Assembly (NCBI GenBank): GCA_010672925.1
Contig: JAAHFP010000010.1
Location: forward strand, 1-64,000
Origin: Symploca sp. SIO1C2
GTDB taxonomy: Bacteria > Cyanobacteriota > Cyanobacteriia > Cyanobacteriales > Coleofasciculaceae
Length of the DNA stretch: 64,000 nucleotides
Direction of reading: 5' to 3'
Shown: positions 45,946 to 55,300 of the stretch, one piece after another
How the letters are laid out: every line of letters starts with the position of its first letter
Numbering within the stretch: the stretch's first letter is position 1
Notes under the pieces: generated by a model
Seen by the model: only the letters and a program-made list of their open reading frames with translations
What the model was told of the DNA's origin: nothing
The model's database searches: none
Program-made: the position numbers and the translations under genes

Positions 45946-47295
45946 ATGAAACCCTTGCATGTCCTGATTTTCATGCTGTTGCTAAACATAACAGCTGCAT
46001 GTGACTCCACGAATACCTCAACTATTTCAGCTTCAGAACAATCTACTGATGCTCCTCAACCACCACCAACTGCTGCGGCTGAGACGAAAAATCTTATAAG
46101 TACTGAAACCCTCAACCCTAAACCGATTAACATCACTCTCGATAGTTTGCCTCAACCATTTGCTACCAATAGCGCCTTCAAAAGACCTCAAGTTGTAGCC
46201 ATACCCCAAAACCCTGTCCTGAAAGTACCTTCTGGTTTCGAGGTTAACGTCTATGCTGATGGTTTAGAGAGTCCCCGGTGGTTGGCGCTGACTCCCAATG
46301 GAGAGGTGTTAGTAACAGAGACAAGAAAAAACCGCATTCGCCTTCTACACGACAGTGATGGCGATGGTGTGGCTGATGTCAACCAAACCTTTGCTACTGG
46401 GGAAAATGGGGTCAATATCCCCTTCGGTATGGCATTTGCTGACAACTTCTTCTTTTTGGGTAATACAGGTGCAGTGCTACGGTTTCCTTATAGTAAGGGT
46501 GAAGCAAAGCTTATAGGCAAAGGGGAAAAAATTGCCGCTCTTACCCCTGGTGGCTATAATCAGCATTGGACAAGGAATGTGGTTGCTTCCCCAGATGGAC
46601 AGAAACTCTACGTCTCTATCGGTTCACGTTCCAATGTAGATGAAGAACCCCTACCCCGTGCTTCTGTCCAGGAAATGAACTTAGATGGTTCCAACCAACA
46701 AACCTTTGCCTACGGATTGCGTAACCCGGTTGGACTTGACTTTCACCCTACTACTGGTGAACTATACACCACAGTCAATGAACGGGATGGTATGGGAGAT
46801 GACTTAGTACCAGACTACTTCACCCGCATTCGCCAAGGAGAATTCTATGGTTGGCCCTACGCTTACTTGACACCAAATCTGCTCGAACCTCGTCAAACAA
46901 GCAATGGTCAAAGCAAACGTCCTGATTTGGTAGCTCAAACTCAGACACCGGATGTTTTATTCCAAGCCCATTCAGCAGCCCTCGGACTACAATTTTACGA
47001 TGGAGCGACCTTTCCCTCAAAATATCGCAACGGAGCTTTTGTTGCCTTTCGGGGCTCCTGGAACCGCAACCAGGGTACTGGCTACAAAATTGTGTTTATT
47101 CCCTTTGATGACAATCAACAACCGAAAGGCTACTACGAAGACTTTCTTACTGGTTTTTTAATCAATCCCTCAGGGCCAAATACCTGGGGACGTCCAGTAG
47201 GTTTACTAATACTACCAGATGGTAGTCTCTTGTTCACAGAAGAAGCCAATAATCGGATTTATCGTATTCAATATAGTAAGGCAACTGTGAATTAA
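45946..47295 (+). CDS. PQQ-dependent sugar dehydrogenase-like lipoprotein (sorbosone dehydrogenase type)
   Basis: The 449-residue product opens with a lipoprotein signal (MKPLHVLIFMLLLNITAAC, Cys19) and a Ser/Thr/Pro linker, then a six-bladed beta-propeller: FEVNVYADGLESPRWLALTP, VLVTETRKNRIRLL, NLDGSNQQTFAYGLRNPVGLDF, DDLVPDYFT, and AHSAALGLQFYDG. The pattern matches GDH/sorbosone-dehydrogenase-like proteins that use PQQ, though many such bacterial proteins lack proven activity. It is likely attached to a membrane facing the periplasm or outside. Confidence 0.85.
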   Translation: MKPLHVLIFMLLLNITAACDSTNTSTISASEQSTDAPQPPPTAAAETKNLISTETLNPKPINITLDSLPQPFATNSAFKRPQVVAIPQNPVLKVPSGFEVNVYADGLESPRWLALTPNGEVLVTETRKNRIRLLHDSDGDGVADVNQTFATGENGVNIPFGMAFADNFFFLGNTGAVLRFPYSKGEAKLIGKGEKIAALTPGGYNQHWTRNVVASPDGQKLYVSIGSRSNVDEEPLPRASVQEMNLDGSNQQTFAYGLRNPVGLDFHPTTGELYTTVNERDGMGDDLVPDYFTRIRQGEFYGWPYAYLTPNLLEPRQTSNGQSKRPDLVAQTQTPDVLFQAHSAALGLQFYDGATFPSKYRNGAFVAFRGSWNRNQGTGYKIVFIPFDDNQQPKGYYEDFLTGFLINPSGPNTWGRPVGLLILPDGSLLFTEEANNRIYRIQYSKATVN

Positions 47296-47307
47296 ATTGC
47301 ACATGTT

Positions 47308-47372
47308 GTAGGGGCGGGTTTAGTGATAATCTAAGCCATTTTACCCAAATATTCCGATCAAAACCCGCCCAA
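47308..47372. mobile_element. Short inverted-repeat element, family 3
   Basis: It begins GTAGGGGCGGGTTTAGTGA and ends ATCAAAACCCGCCCAAC, and is the reverse complement of 32438-32501. The two copies are about 80% alike by eye. Confidence 0.75.
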
Positions 47373-47450
47373 CACCATCCCCCGGTTAACACAACCAATC
47401 TTCAATTCCCAATTCTAAATTCTAAATTCTAAATTCTAAATTCATTACCC

Positions 47451-48461
47451 ATGAAGCGACCTTTATTTTTCTTAGCTATCAGCACCGCTAGTAGCCTGTT
47501 TGTCTTAGTTAACCAAGTCCGCATTTCCCCAAAAGAGACAGTTAAAGAAACTGTTGAAGTTGTTGAAGTAGATTCTACGGGTATCTTACATATACGACCA
47601 GATGGATCAGCGGAATTACCAACCTTAGGTTCCGGTTCAGGAGTATATCTTGGTCACGGCATAGTTCTCACTAATTGGCATATCGCAACCTATGCTGCTC
47701 TTTTACTTTGGGGGGACTTTAGTTTACCTCCGGAAGAACAACTAATTACCTATGAATTAGGGGATGCTACCAATGTATTAGCTGACTCTTGGATTTGTCC
47801 TGTGGAATTTAACTTGGACTCAAAAAATACTGATGACCCAATATACGAAGTAAGTCCTACGAAAAATGATGACGACTGTATTCCTTCTGACCTGACCTCA
47901 TGGATAACATTTAAACCATCAACACCGGAGTCGTCTTTATCGATTACCCCTGTTCCTTTAGAAGAATTACTCTTTGTAGACCGTGACCTAGAATTAGCCA
48001 TTGTCAAACTAGATGACGCTGAATTGGCAGAAACTTCCATTACACCGCCTTGTTTATCAACAGTTCCCATGAAACAAGGAGAAACTGTAACGATTACAAG
48101 CCATGTTTCTGGGGTTTATCCAGCAGTAACGGTGACAGCAACGGTAAAGGATGAGCAACCCAAGCTACTGCTTGACCCGGATGAACGTATTCCGATGGAA
48201 AATAGGTATGCGGCAATGTCCATTGTTGCCACTATTCCTGCAGAGGAAGCTGGTAAAGTTGGCCCTGGTTCTTCAGGAGGACCAGTCTTTAATGAACAGG
48301 GCAACTTGGTGGGTTTGGTATGGACAGGACGAGGATTAGCTGATGGGAGTAAAGAAGTATGGTTTACTCCAACGGTAAGTTGGTTACCGCTGCTAGAGCA
48401 AGCCGAAATTCCTGATGATGATTTACGTAAGGTTTTGGATACACCTTGTCCTACTTTATAG
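47451..48461 (+). CDS. Trypsin-like serine protease
   Basis: The 336-residue protein has a hydrophobic N-terminal segment (PLFFLAISTASSLFVLV) that could be a signal or anchor. The protease triad is visible: His in VLTNWHIATY, Asp in RDLELAIVKLDD, Ser in GKVGPGSSGGPVFN. A Cys pair (about 123 and 154) sits in an insertion. It resembles bacterial trypsin_2/DegP-type proteases without PDZ domains. The stop codon is formed within the TATAGCG end of the following repeat element. Confidence 0.85.
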   Translation: MKRPLFFLAISTASSLFVLVNQVRISPKETVKETVEVVEVDSTGILHIRPDGSAELPTLGSGSGVYLGHGIVLTNWHIATYAALLLWGDFSLPPEEQLITYELGDATNVLADSWICPVEFNLDSKNTDDPIYEVSPTKNDDDCIPSDLTSWITFKPSTPESSLSITPVPLEELLFVDRDLELAIVKLDDAELAETSITPPCLSTVPMKQGETVTITSHVSGVYPAVTVTATVKDEQPKLLLDPDERIPMENRYAAMSIVATIPAEEAGKVGPGSSGGPVFNEQGNLVGLVWTGRGLADGSKEVWFTPTVSWLPLLEQAEIPDDDLRKVLDTPCPTL

Positions 48462-48564
48462 CGTTTCTCATTGGAATGAGGTACAAAGTTTCTGGTTTTC
48501 ACCGAATGGGGAATGGGGAATAGGGAATAGGAAATGTACCTCACTCTTATTGAGAAATGCTGTA
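48457..48564. mobile_element. Inverted-repeat element with TATAGCGTTTCTCA ends
   Basis: The left end TATAGCGTTTCTCATTGG...ATGAGGTAC pairs with GTACCTCACTC...TATTGAGAAATGCTGTA at the right. It supplies the stop codon of the protease gene. No second complete copy is seen in this window; a GTACCTCACGAAT fragment occurs near 36130 and 60026. Confidence 0.65.
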
Positions 48565-49078
48565 GATGTTACCATTACAATTGATTCTCCTTGGCAGTTC
48601 TGATTTAACTTTAGTGGGAATCGTGTCTTCTCTCTACGATAAATGAACTCTTTCTAACCCTAAGTATAGCGATCGCATCCAGATGTCTGATTTTTTGAAA
48701 AAGTTTGGCATCTTTTCGGGAAATGCTTTTCAGGTTACTACACATTTACCACACCTTATGCCCAGAGAGTAGTTTGGGTTATATTTTGGGATTTAATTTT
48801 GCTCAAGTACCAATCTTCAGGCCAAGACATCAGTAATATCACTGAGTAATTTTCACAAAAGAAAACATGTGTGAAATTATTTTTTTGATATACAAAATTG
48901 CAAAAAAATGCTAAATTAGTGAGGCTTGAATTGGCATCAACTCTTTATTGTTAATGTCAATAAACTTCTAGTTCTCTCTGAATTAATAGCAATAGTATCC
49001 AGGAGTATCCCAGAGTTGCATCATCATTTAGTTAGATATCAGTACCTTAGCCAAAAAGCTGACAGCTGACAGATAATT
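48565..49078. other. Intergenic region, no gene seen
   Basis: AT-rich DNA with one HIP1 octamer (48668-48675). I see no convincing open frame, RNA or terminator. Confidence 0.4.
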
Positions 49079-49249
49079 AGTGAGACTCTACATATATAAA
49101 AATAGGATACTCTCTAGTAACCAGTACCTACCGTAGGGTGTGTTAGCAAAGCGTAACGCACCGCATCGCAGGTACAATTTTCTCAAAAATCTCCTTAGTG
49201 AGATTCTGCACTATATATGCAAAAGTAGGATATTTTCTAGTAACCAGTA
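49079..49249. repeat. Two ~52-bp direct repeats around a dispersed repeat
   Basis: AGTGAGACTCTACATATATA... (49079-49130) is repeated as AGTGAGATTCTGCACTATAT... (49197-49249), both ending TCTAGTAACCAGTA. The dispersed GTAGGGTGTGTTAGC unit lies between. The right copy ends 16 bp before the next ATG, so the pair may carry a duplicated promoter. Confidence 0.75.
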
Positions 49250-49264
49250 AATAAAATTTAGAAT

Positions 49265-51310
49265 ATGCAATTAGAACTAAAGCTTCTTGATCGAAGTGCT
49301 TTAACTTGGACACTTGAATCAAGTAATGGCACTTATATTGTTGGCAGTCATGCCCAATCTGATGTTACTCTGCCATACAGTGGCTTTGTCTCCGAGAAAC
49401 ATCTAGAACTCAGTTACGATATCCAAGAGTCTAAATGGTATCTTAAAGATTTAAATAGTGAGCCTGGAACTTTTATCGAAAAGCGTCAGATCCCTCCAGA
49501 GACGCCAATCCCCATTAGAGGTCAAACTTATATTAATCTAGGAGGCAATTTAAAGCTACTAGCTACCCCTGGAGAAACAAGCAGTTCAGCAACCAAATCA
49601 GCTGCACTCAAAACCTCAACTCGGTTATTGTGCGGTTATGCTTATCTAGGGGGAATGTTTCATGGTTTTGAGTTGCTCAATCAGTTACGTTGCGATCCCT
49701 ACAAAGCTCAAATTCCTGGTTCTGGCTTAGATTTAGAAAAGATTACTCTACATGCTACTCAATCTGTCCTCACTTCCTCGGGTTATGGGCTTTTTGCCTT
49801 ACTGGTTACCATAATCCAAATTTGGATAGTGCTAGTTTTTGGTTGGAATACCACTATACAACTTCTTATTGCCTTGATTCCTGCCTCGACAACAGCTTAT
49901 GAGTTATTTTACTTGAGATGGTCTAGAGCAAGTAAATTTCTCAAAAAAAATTATCAATACAGTGATAAATTTATGGAGATAGAATATGAACCAGTCCGTG
50001 AAATAGTTAAATTTTTCAAACAACAAATATTCGAGAAAGAAGAAAAGATTTCACAAAATATTATTATCTTCGGAGGAGATAATCCTTTTTTGGGAGCTGG
50101 AGAGCGAATTCCTAACTCTAGTTGGACTATTCCTATCACACGCAAATCTGCACCAAAACAGGAAGAAGAACTACTGAATAGGAACAAATTTGTTGCTACA
50201 GCTACTACTGGAAAACCTGAAATAATTGATATTCCTCATCATGAATTTTATCAGGTAGCCGATCAAGGTATTTCTAGACTAGGTTTGCCAAACTTAGAAA
50301 TATCTTCCCAATTGTTTGTAGATGGCTTTGAGCTAGAGGCAGACCAACAAATTCTTATAAACCCTACAACTAGACCTGCTATATTAGCCCTAGATGATCC
50401 AATTTGGATACAAGAAAATCCAGCAAGTTCTAAACGCTCATACCGAGTATATCGATATGTGGATATGGAACGGGATTATGTACTTTCATTTTTCCTGCGT
50501 TTTTATAATGTCGGGGCTATTACCTTCGTGGAATCATCTGCTTACATTTTGCCCGGAATAGATCGAGACCGGTTTAGTTTAACTTCGACTCTTGATAGTA
50601 ATAAATTTTTGCAGATACTGAAAACATTGTTAGCGGCTATAATTTTAGTACCTGGACTATACATTCCTTTAGCTATTTGGTATATAGCTACATTTAGCTT
50701 TAATGCCATTATGTGGAAAATTAACAATCATCGGCAGCAACGAGCAGCAGAGTTTCAAGAAGAATATAACTACGGAATTCCTTACACTTTTCGTGAATTT
50801 ATTTCAGAAAAACTGAATCTCGAAGTTAATCGTAGTTTTGACAGAGGTCGCGGAGTCAAAAATGATACTGGATTTAAATTGGATTTTCGGTTCAAAAAAA
50901 TCATCACTAATCCAATTCTCTTGCTTTTTTTGTTTATTTTTGGTGCATTTTTAATTATACCTGGATTAATAGGAATTATTATTTATTACATTTTTAGATT
51001 TTATCGTAATCCAACTAAAGAGATTAAAACTAACTTAGACTACTATGGAACACAAGATTTATTAATGTATTGGCAAGCTATTCAAGATTCTATATTTAGA
51101 AATACAGTGAAATTACTAAGAAGTAATAACATTGATACATCGCAACTAGAACAAATACTTCAACAAATTGTTAACAATGGAGTTATCGTCAATGCGAATA
51201 ATCTATCCGGCAATGTTAATCAAATACAAAATAGCGGAGTTGTAGGTGGAGTTTCTATGGGAGGAGGAACTATCTCTAATGTTAATGCTAATCAATCACT
51301 ATCTTCTTAA
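49265..51310 (+). CDS. FHA-domain membrane protein with Gly/Asn-rich tail
   Basis: The 681-residue protein has an FHA-like domain at 1-105 (VGSHAQSDVTLPYSGFVSEKHLEL) in which Ser43 and His46 of the pThr-binding loop are kept, but the usual GR Arg is absent (Ser28). Membrane helices lie at about 175-220, 455-490 and 560-592 in pairs. Between them is a large unrecognised region. The C-terminus from about 640 is VNNGVIVNANNLSGNVNQIQ and VVGGVSMGGGTISNVN, a repeat-like motif also present in the fragment at 51393. It is probably a signalling membrane protein whose FHA domain may bind phosphothreonine weakly or not at all. Confidence 0.65.
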   Translation: MQLELKLLDRSALTWTLESSNGTYIVGSHAQSDVTLPYSGFVSEKHLELSYDIQESKWYLKDLNSEPGTFIEKRQIPPETPIPIRGQTYINLGGNLKLLATPGETSSSATKSAALKTSTRLLCGYAYLGGMFHGFELLNQLRCDPYKAQIPGSGLDLEKITLHATQSVLTSSGYGLFALLVTIIQIWIVLVFGWNTTIQLLIALIPASTTAYELFYLRWSRASKFLKKNYQYSDKFMEIEYEPVREIVKFFKQQIFEKEEKISQNIIIFGGDNPFLGAGERIPNSSWTIPITRKSAPKQEEELLNRNKFVATATTGKPEIIDIPHHEFYQVADQGISRLGLPNLEISSQLFVDGFELEADQQILINPTTRPAILALDDPIWIQENPASSKRSYRVYRYVDMERDYVLSFFLRFYNVGAITFVESSAYILPGIDRDRFSLTSTLDSNKFLQILKTLLAAIILVPGLYIPLAIWYIATFSFNAIMWKINNHRQQRAAEFQEEYNYGIPYTFREFISEKLNLEVNRSFDRGRGVKNDTGFKLDFRFKKIITNPILLLFLFIFGAFLIIPGLIGIIIYYIFRFYRNPTKEIKTNLDYYGTQDLLMYWQAIQDSIFRNTVKLLRSNNIDTSQLEQILQQIVNNGVIVNANNLSGNVNQIQNSGVVGGVSMGGGTISNVNANQSLSS

Positions 51311-51392
51311 AGGAAAATATGTTTTCTATAAGTGACACCTAAAGTCAAGTGTGATATAACCATTAAAGAGAAACTTGTCAAGGATAACAATC
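51311..51392. other. Short intergenic gap
   Basis: AT-rich sequence leading to a ribosome-binding-site-like AGGAT at 51382. Nothing further seen. Confidence 0.4.
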
Positions 51393-51494
51393 ATGTCAGA
51401 ATCAAGCAATACAAATAAGGTCAATATTAGTAGTGGCTCTGTAGGTGGAATCAATATGGGAGGAGGTATGATGGAAAATGTTACATGCAACTAA
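51393..51494 (+). CDS. 33-residue fragment with the GGxxMGGG motif
   Basis: ATG at 51393 (AGGAT upstream) gives MSESSNTNKVNISSGSVGGI then NMGGGMMENVTCN and a stop. SVGGINMGGGMMENVT aligns with VVGGVSMGGGTISNVN at the end of the 49265 protein. It may be the start of a larger gene cut off by the rearrangement just after it, where the minus-strand EAD remnant begins. Confidence 0.5.
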   Translation: MSESSNTNKVNISSGSVGGINMGGGMMENVTCN

Positions 51495-51587
51495 ACGTAT
51501 GCGATCGCGCACATTGGCAAAGTCTGGTAACTTTTGAATAATGCTGGTTAGTCGTCGAAAATCAGGCTGAGATAGTTGAATAGTCAC
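51488..51587 (-). pseudogene. Effector-associated domain (EAD) N-terminal fragment
   Basis: From ATG 51587 the minus strand reads MTIQLSQPDFRRLTSIIQK and then LPDFANVRDRIRLV. The pattern of L..LP.F...R.RLV is that of the EAD1-like N-termini of conflict-system proteins. The match ends near 51488 and the frame continues into the antisense of the 51393 ORF. So only about 33 residues remain. Confidence 0.5.
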
Positions 51588-51594
51588 AGTTACT

Positions 51595-51946
51595 GTTCCT
51601 ATGTGAGAGGACTATTCTATTTTGGCTTGGGGAAAGATTTAAGAGCGATCGCTTATTGTTATGTTGTTCGTAGGCGATTGGGTAAAAATGATTATACCTG
51701 TGATACGGTGCGTTACGCTGCGCTAACACACCCTACGAGCTTCGAGCCAGGGAAGTAAAATGATTTTTCCTAGTTGTAATTATTGTAATTTTTTGCTATC
51801 CTATTGATAATGGGATAGATGTGCACCTGTAAGGTATAAACTGCTATTAGTGACTTTAAAAAAATATTGTGGAACTGGCATCTTGCCAGTCAACGACAGC
51901 GTTAAACTCAAATAACTTTGCGATCGCGTTTGATAATTTATCCCTG
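51595..51946. other. Intergenic rearranged DNA
   Basis: It contains the inverted copy of the GTAGGGTGTGTTAGCG repeat (51707-51736), an ACTGGCATCTTGCCAGT palindrome (51874-51890), and a stretch like 5410-5440. No gene is seen. Confidence 0.5.
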
Positions 51947-52123
51947 TTAGCAAACAGCATATCCAGTAAATTGTCGCTTGAAGGGAGATTTAAACCCCAA
52001 GACTATATCCTGCTGTGGGACTCCAGCCTCAACCAGTTCATTGGCAACACCGACTTCTGTACCATCACTCTGAATCCAAATTTTGTCCCCTTTGATATCA
52101 ATGTGAATTAGGCTTCCATATGT
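51947..52123 (-). pseudogene. xisI: xisI remnant (C-terminal half)
   Basis: The minus strand reads GSLIHIDIKGDKIWIQSDGT, then EVGVANELVEAGVPQQDIVL and GFKSPFKRQFTGYAVC, ending in TAA at 51947-51949. This is the C-terminal half of XisI (compare 18285-18614). The N-terminal half is missing because a MITE-2 (52123-52228) starts exactly where homology ends. Confidence 0.85.
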
Positions 52124-52228
52124 ATAGCAACCGCCAAGGCGATTAGGACAAAGACAAGGGGCTTAAGCCCCTTGTTAACTAACTTACCTTACTTGAGAAA
52201 TGTCTTAACCGCCCTGGCGACTGCTATA
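52123..52228. mobile_element. MITE-2, copy D, best preserved
   Basis: The 106-bp element starts TATAGCAACCGCCAAGGCG and ends CGCCCTGGCGACTGCTATA; about 27 bases at each end are inverted copies. A GGGGCTTAAGCCCC palindrome lies near the middle. It truncates the xisI remnant. Confidence 0.85.
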
Positions 52229-52311
52229 ATTTTTTTTTCTTTGTGCTCTTTGTGTCTTTGTGGTTTATTCACACCAAACGATAAATTATCACCTTACACT
52301 CTCCTCTTACC

Positions 52312-55300
52312 TCACCATGGACTTCCTATCATCGTAAAAGCAGCCCAATAATAAGGATGGGATAACTTTTGATTTCCTTGGGCTGCCATATCTGGTGGTA
52401 AAGGGATTTCCTCTAATTGTTCTAGCCCTTGCAATTTACCGTTTTCCAAACGAATTTTCCCTTGCAGCATGGCAATTTGTGCTTGCCGCAGCGCCTCTGC
52501 CTTAATTGTGACCTCTGGTTTTCTCAACTGCTCATAGAACCCACTCATCAGTGCCAGAGTTCCTTCGTCATTGACAAGCCACAAACTCGCTAGGGCTGAC
52601 TTTACCCCAGCTTGCACTGCTAACCCCGCAAAACCAAGCTCTACTTCCACATCACCTACCGCCGTGTTACAGGCACTCAAGACTAATAACTCAACTTGGG
52701 GTGGGTTATACCAACCCATCTGCCGTATTTGGTCGAATCTCAGTTGAGTATCCCACAGCTGTATATAGGAATTACTGCTATCTCCTGATTGGAAGTCAGC
52801 GTGGGTAGCGAGGTGAATGATTTCAAAGGGTTGACGCCGACTGTGAGTTTTGAGATTATTTAAAGTGAACTCTTCATTAAGGAAAGGTGTTCCTGACCAC
52901 AACTGCTGGGTAATTACCTCTAGTTCCACTGGCACTGCGGGCAAAGGACGTAGGGATTGGAATTCTGAGGCTCCCATCCCCAGGACTTGGGAATTTTGCA
53001 GCTTTGTGTAGGTGCTATTAGTAAGGCTGACACTAGGGATAGTACCAAGACTGTATTTTTCTACCAGAAACTGCTCACCATCATGAAGGGCTGCCATAGG
53101 TACAAGACGCAAACCTGCATCCATAGAGTAGATAAGGGTGTCGATACCTAGGGCTTCTAACTGAGATTCAATAGGCTTAACGAGCCACTGGTAGAGCTGT
53201 TGAGCTGGTTTCCGGTAACGACGGGGACGTGCTAAATCAGTGACAGCTTCTCGGAACTCCTCTAAAGTCTGCTGCCTAGCAGTGGCATTGGCTTCTGGGA
53301 TAATTTTGCGCACGGGAGGACCTTCTGGCAAAACCATCACCAATTCTAATTGTTCTGGGTGGGTAAGGGCATAGACAATAACTGGATTAGTAGCGGTTTG
53401 CTCCTTAACAGTAGTGAGAATTTGACGAATAGTTTCGACACTGACTTCTTGCTTGAGGATATCTTCACCTAAGTACTCCTCATATTCAGCGGTCAAACTG
53501 TCCTCAATTTCCGGGATAGCTTCATTAATTCTGAGCGAGTCAAAGTTGACGTCGGGATGCTCCAAATCAATTTGTAGAACTTGTTCATCAAGAAGGCTCA
53601 ATAGAACATTGTAGTTTTGCTCAAAGTCTTGATTAACCGACAATTGAGCTCCTACCAAGTCTGCACTCAGAGACGCTAGGAATTGAAAGGGATCGTCGGA
53701 TGGCGCTACTTGCCTTCTGGAAACCAGTAGTTGTATCAAGGATGCAGCTACTTGACTTCCAGAAACCAGTGGTTGTATCGGGGGAGAAAGGGGTTCATCG
53801 ACAGAGATGATTTGAATCCCTCCCTGAGTATTAGTGTTGAAAAAGCTTTGATTGGGGATAATAGTTTGTATCGGCAGGAGATTGCCAGTGGTAATGGCAG
53901 CAGCAGTTCCATTAATATCTGCACTGCCAACAGTAAAGGGAGTAATGCCTGCACCACCGTGGCGGATAATGATTGTGCCACCAGCTGAGACACCGCCAGT
54001 GGAAATGCTGGCAGGTATAAGATTGGCATCAAGGAAGGAACCAGTGGCTTGAAAGAAGCCAGGAGTAGTAACTTCGACATTTCCTCCCTCCCCGGATGCC
54101 GCTGCACCATCTGTGCCTCCTTGAGTATCTATGGTAGTGACTTGAATACCAGCACCAGCCCTCAGGTTAACCTTGCCTCCATCTCCAAATACGGATTGAG
54201 TGTTAATGGCTCCTGTGGTGAGTCTGTTAATTGCACTGACAGTGATGTCACCACCTTTACCAATCGTCGAGTTGGATATCAAAGCACCTGGAATTAAACC
54301 AAAGGTTGTATTGATGTCACCTCCACTATCAAGGCTAATATTGCCACCATTGCTTACTAAGCTACTAGCAAAAATGTTATTGATGTTAATGTTGCCAGCA
54401 GCTGAGAGACTGACATCCCCACCAACTCCGTTTGCACTAACAGTAGCAATGTTGGTAGTGTTGATGGCACCGTTGTTGCTAGTGAGGCTGACATTCCCTC
54501 CTTGTTTTTCTCCTGCGGCGTTGATGATTTGAGCTGTCTGGATATTGCCAGCAGCTGAGAGGGTGACATTTCCTGCAAATCCACTTTCACTAAAACTCGC
54601 TAGCAAATCGGTAATGTTAATGGCACCATTGTTGCTGGTGAGACTGATATCTCCTCCTTGTTGTTCTCCTGCGGAGATGATTTGAGCTGTTTGGATATCA
54701 CCAGCAGCTGAGAGGGTAATGTTACCTCCTGAGCCAGTGATAGAATTGGTGTTGAGTATACCGCCCCTACTGTCGATGTTACCATTAGAGCTGCTGAGGT
54801 TAATCCCAGCAGGGGCAATAATGTTTCCTGTAAGAATATCGCTACCCGCACTCAAGCCGTTATTCTCTACTAGCGTCTGTCCAGCAATAATAGTATTGAT
54901 GGTAATATCGCCACTAGCATTATGGGTTTTACCTGCACCATCTCGCAGCACAATTTCCACATTACCGCTGCCAGCATTAAGGGTAGTACCAAGTGCCATG
55001 GTGATTGTGGCATTACCTGGATCACGAAAGCTGTCTAGCACCCCATTGGCAGTAGTTTCATTGGCAATTAGGTTAAGATTGCCGTTATCAGTGAAAATAT
55101 CAGCATTGATTAACAACGAACGTCCAGCCTGGAAAATAAGATCACCACCTTTACCATTAGGATTATTGGTAATGATCGGACTGTTGAGGGTAATATCATT
55201 GTTGGCTTGCAGCCTAACTTCTGTGCCAGTATTAGTGATTTGAGTCAGTAACTGAGGGTTAATAGTAATGCTGCGGTCTGGAAAATAGCTGAAGGTAAGG

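Noticed and set aside
51869-52111. Plus-strand 80-codon frame
   Set aside because: It is antisense to the xisI remnant, which explains the sequence better.
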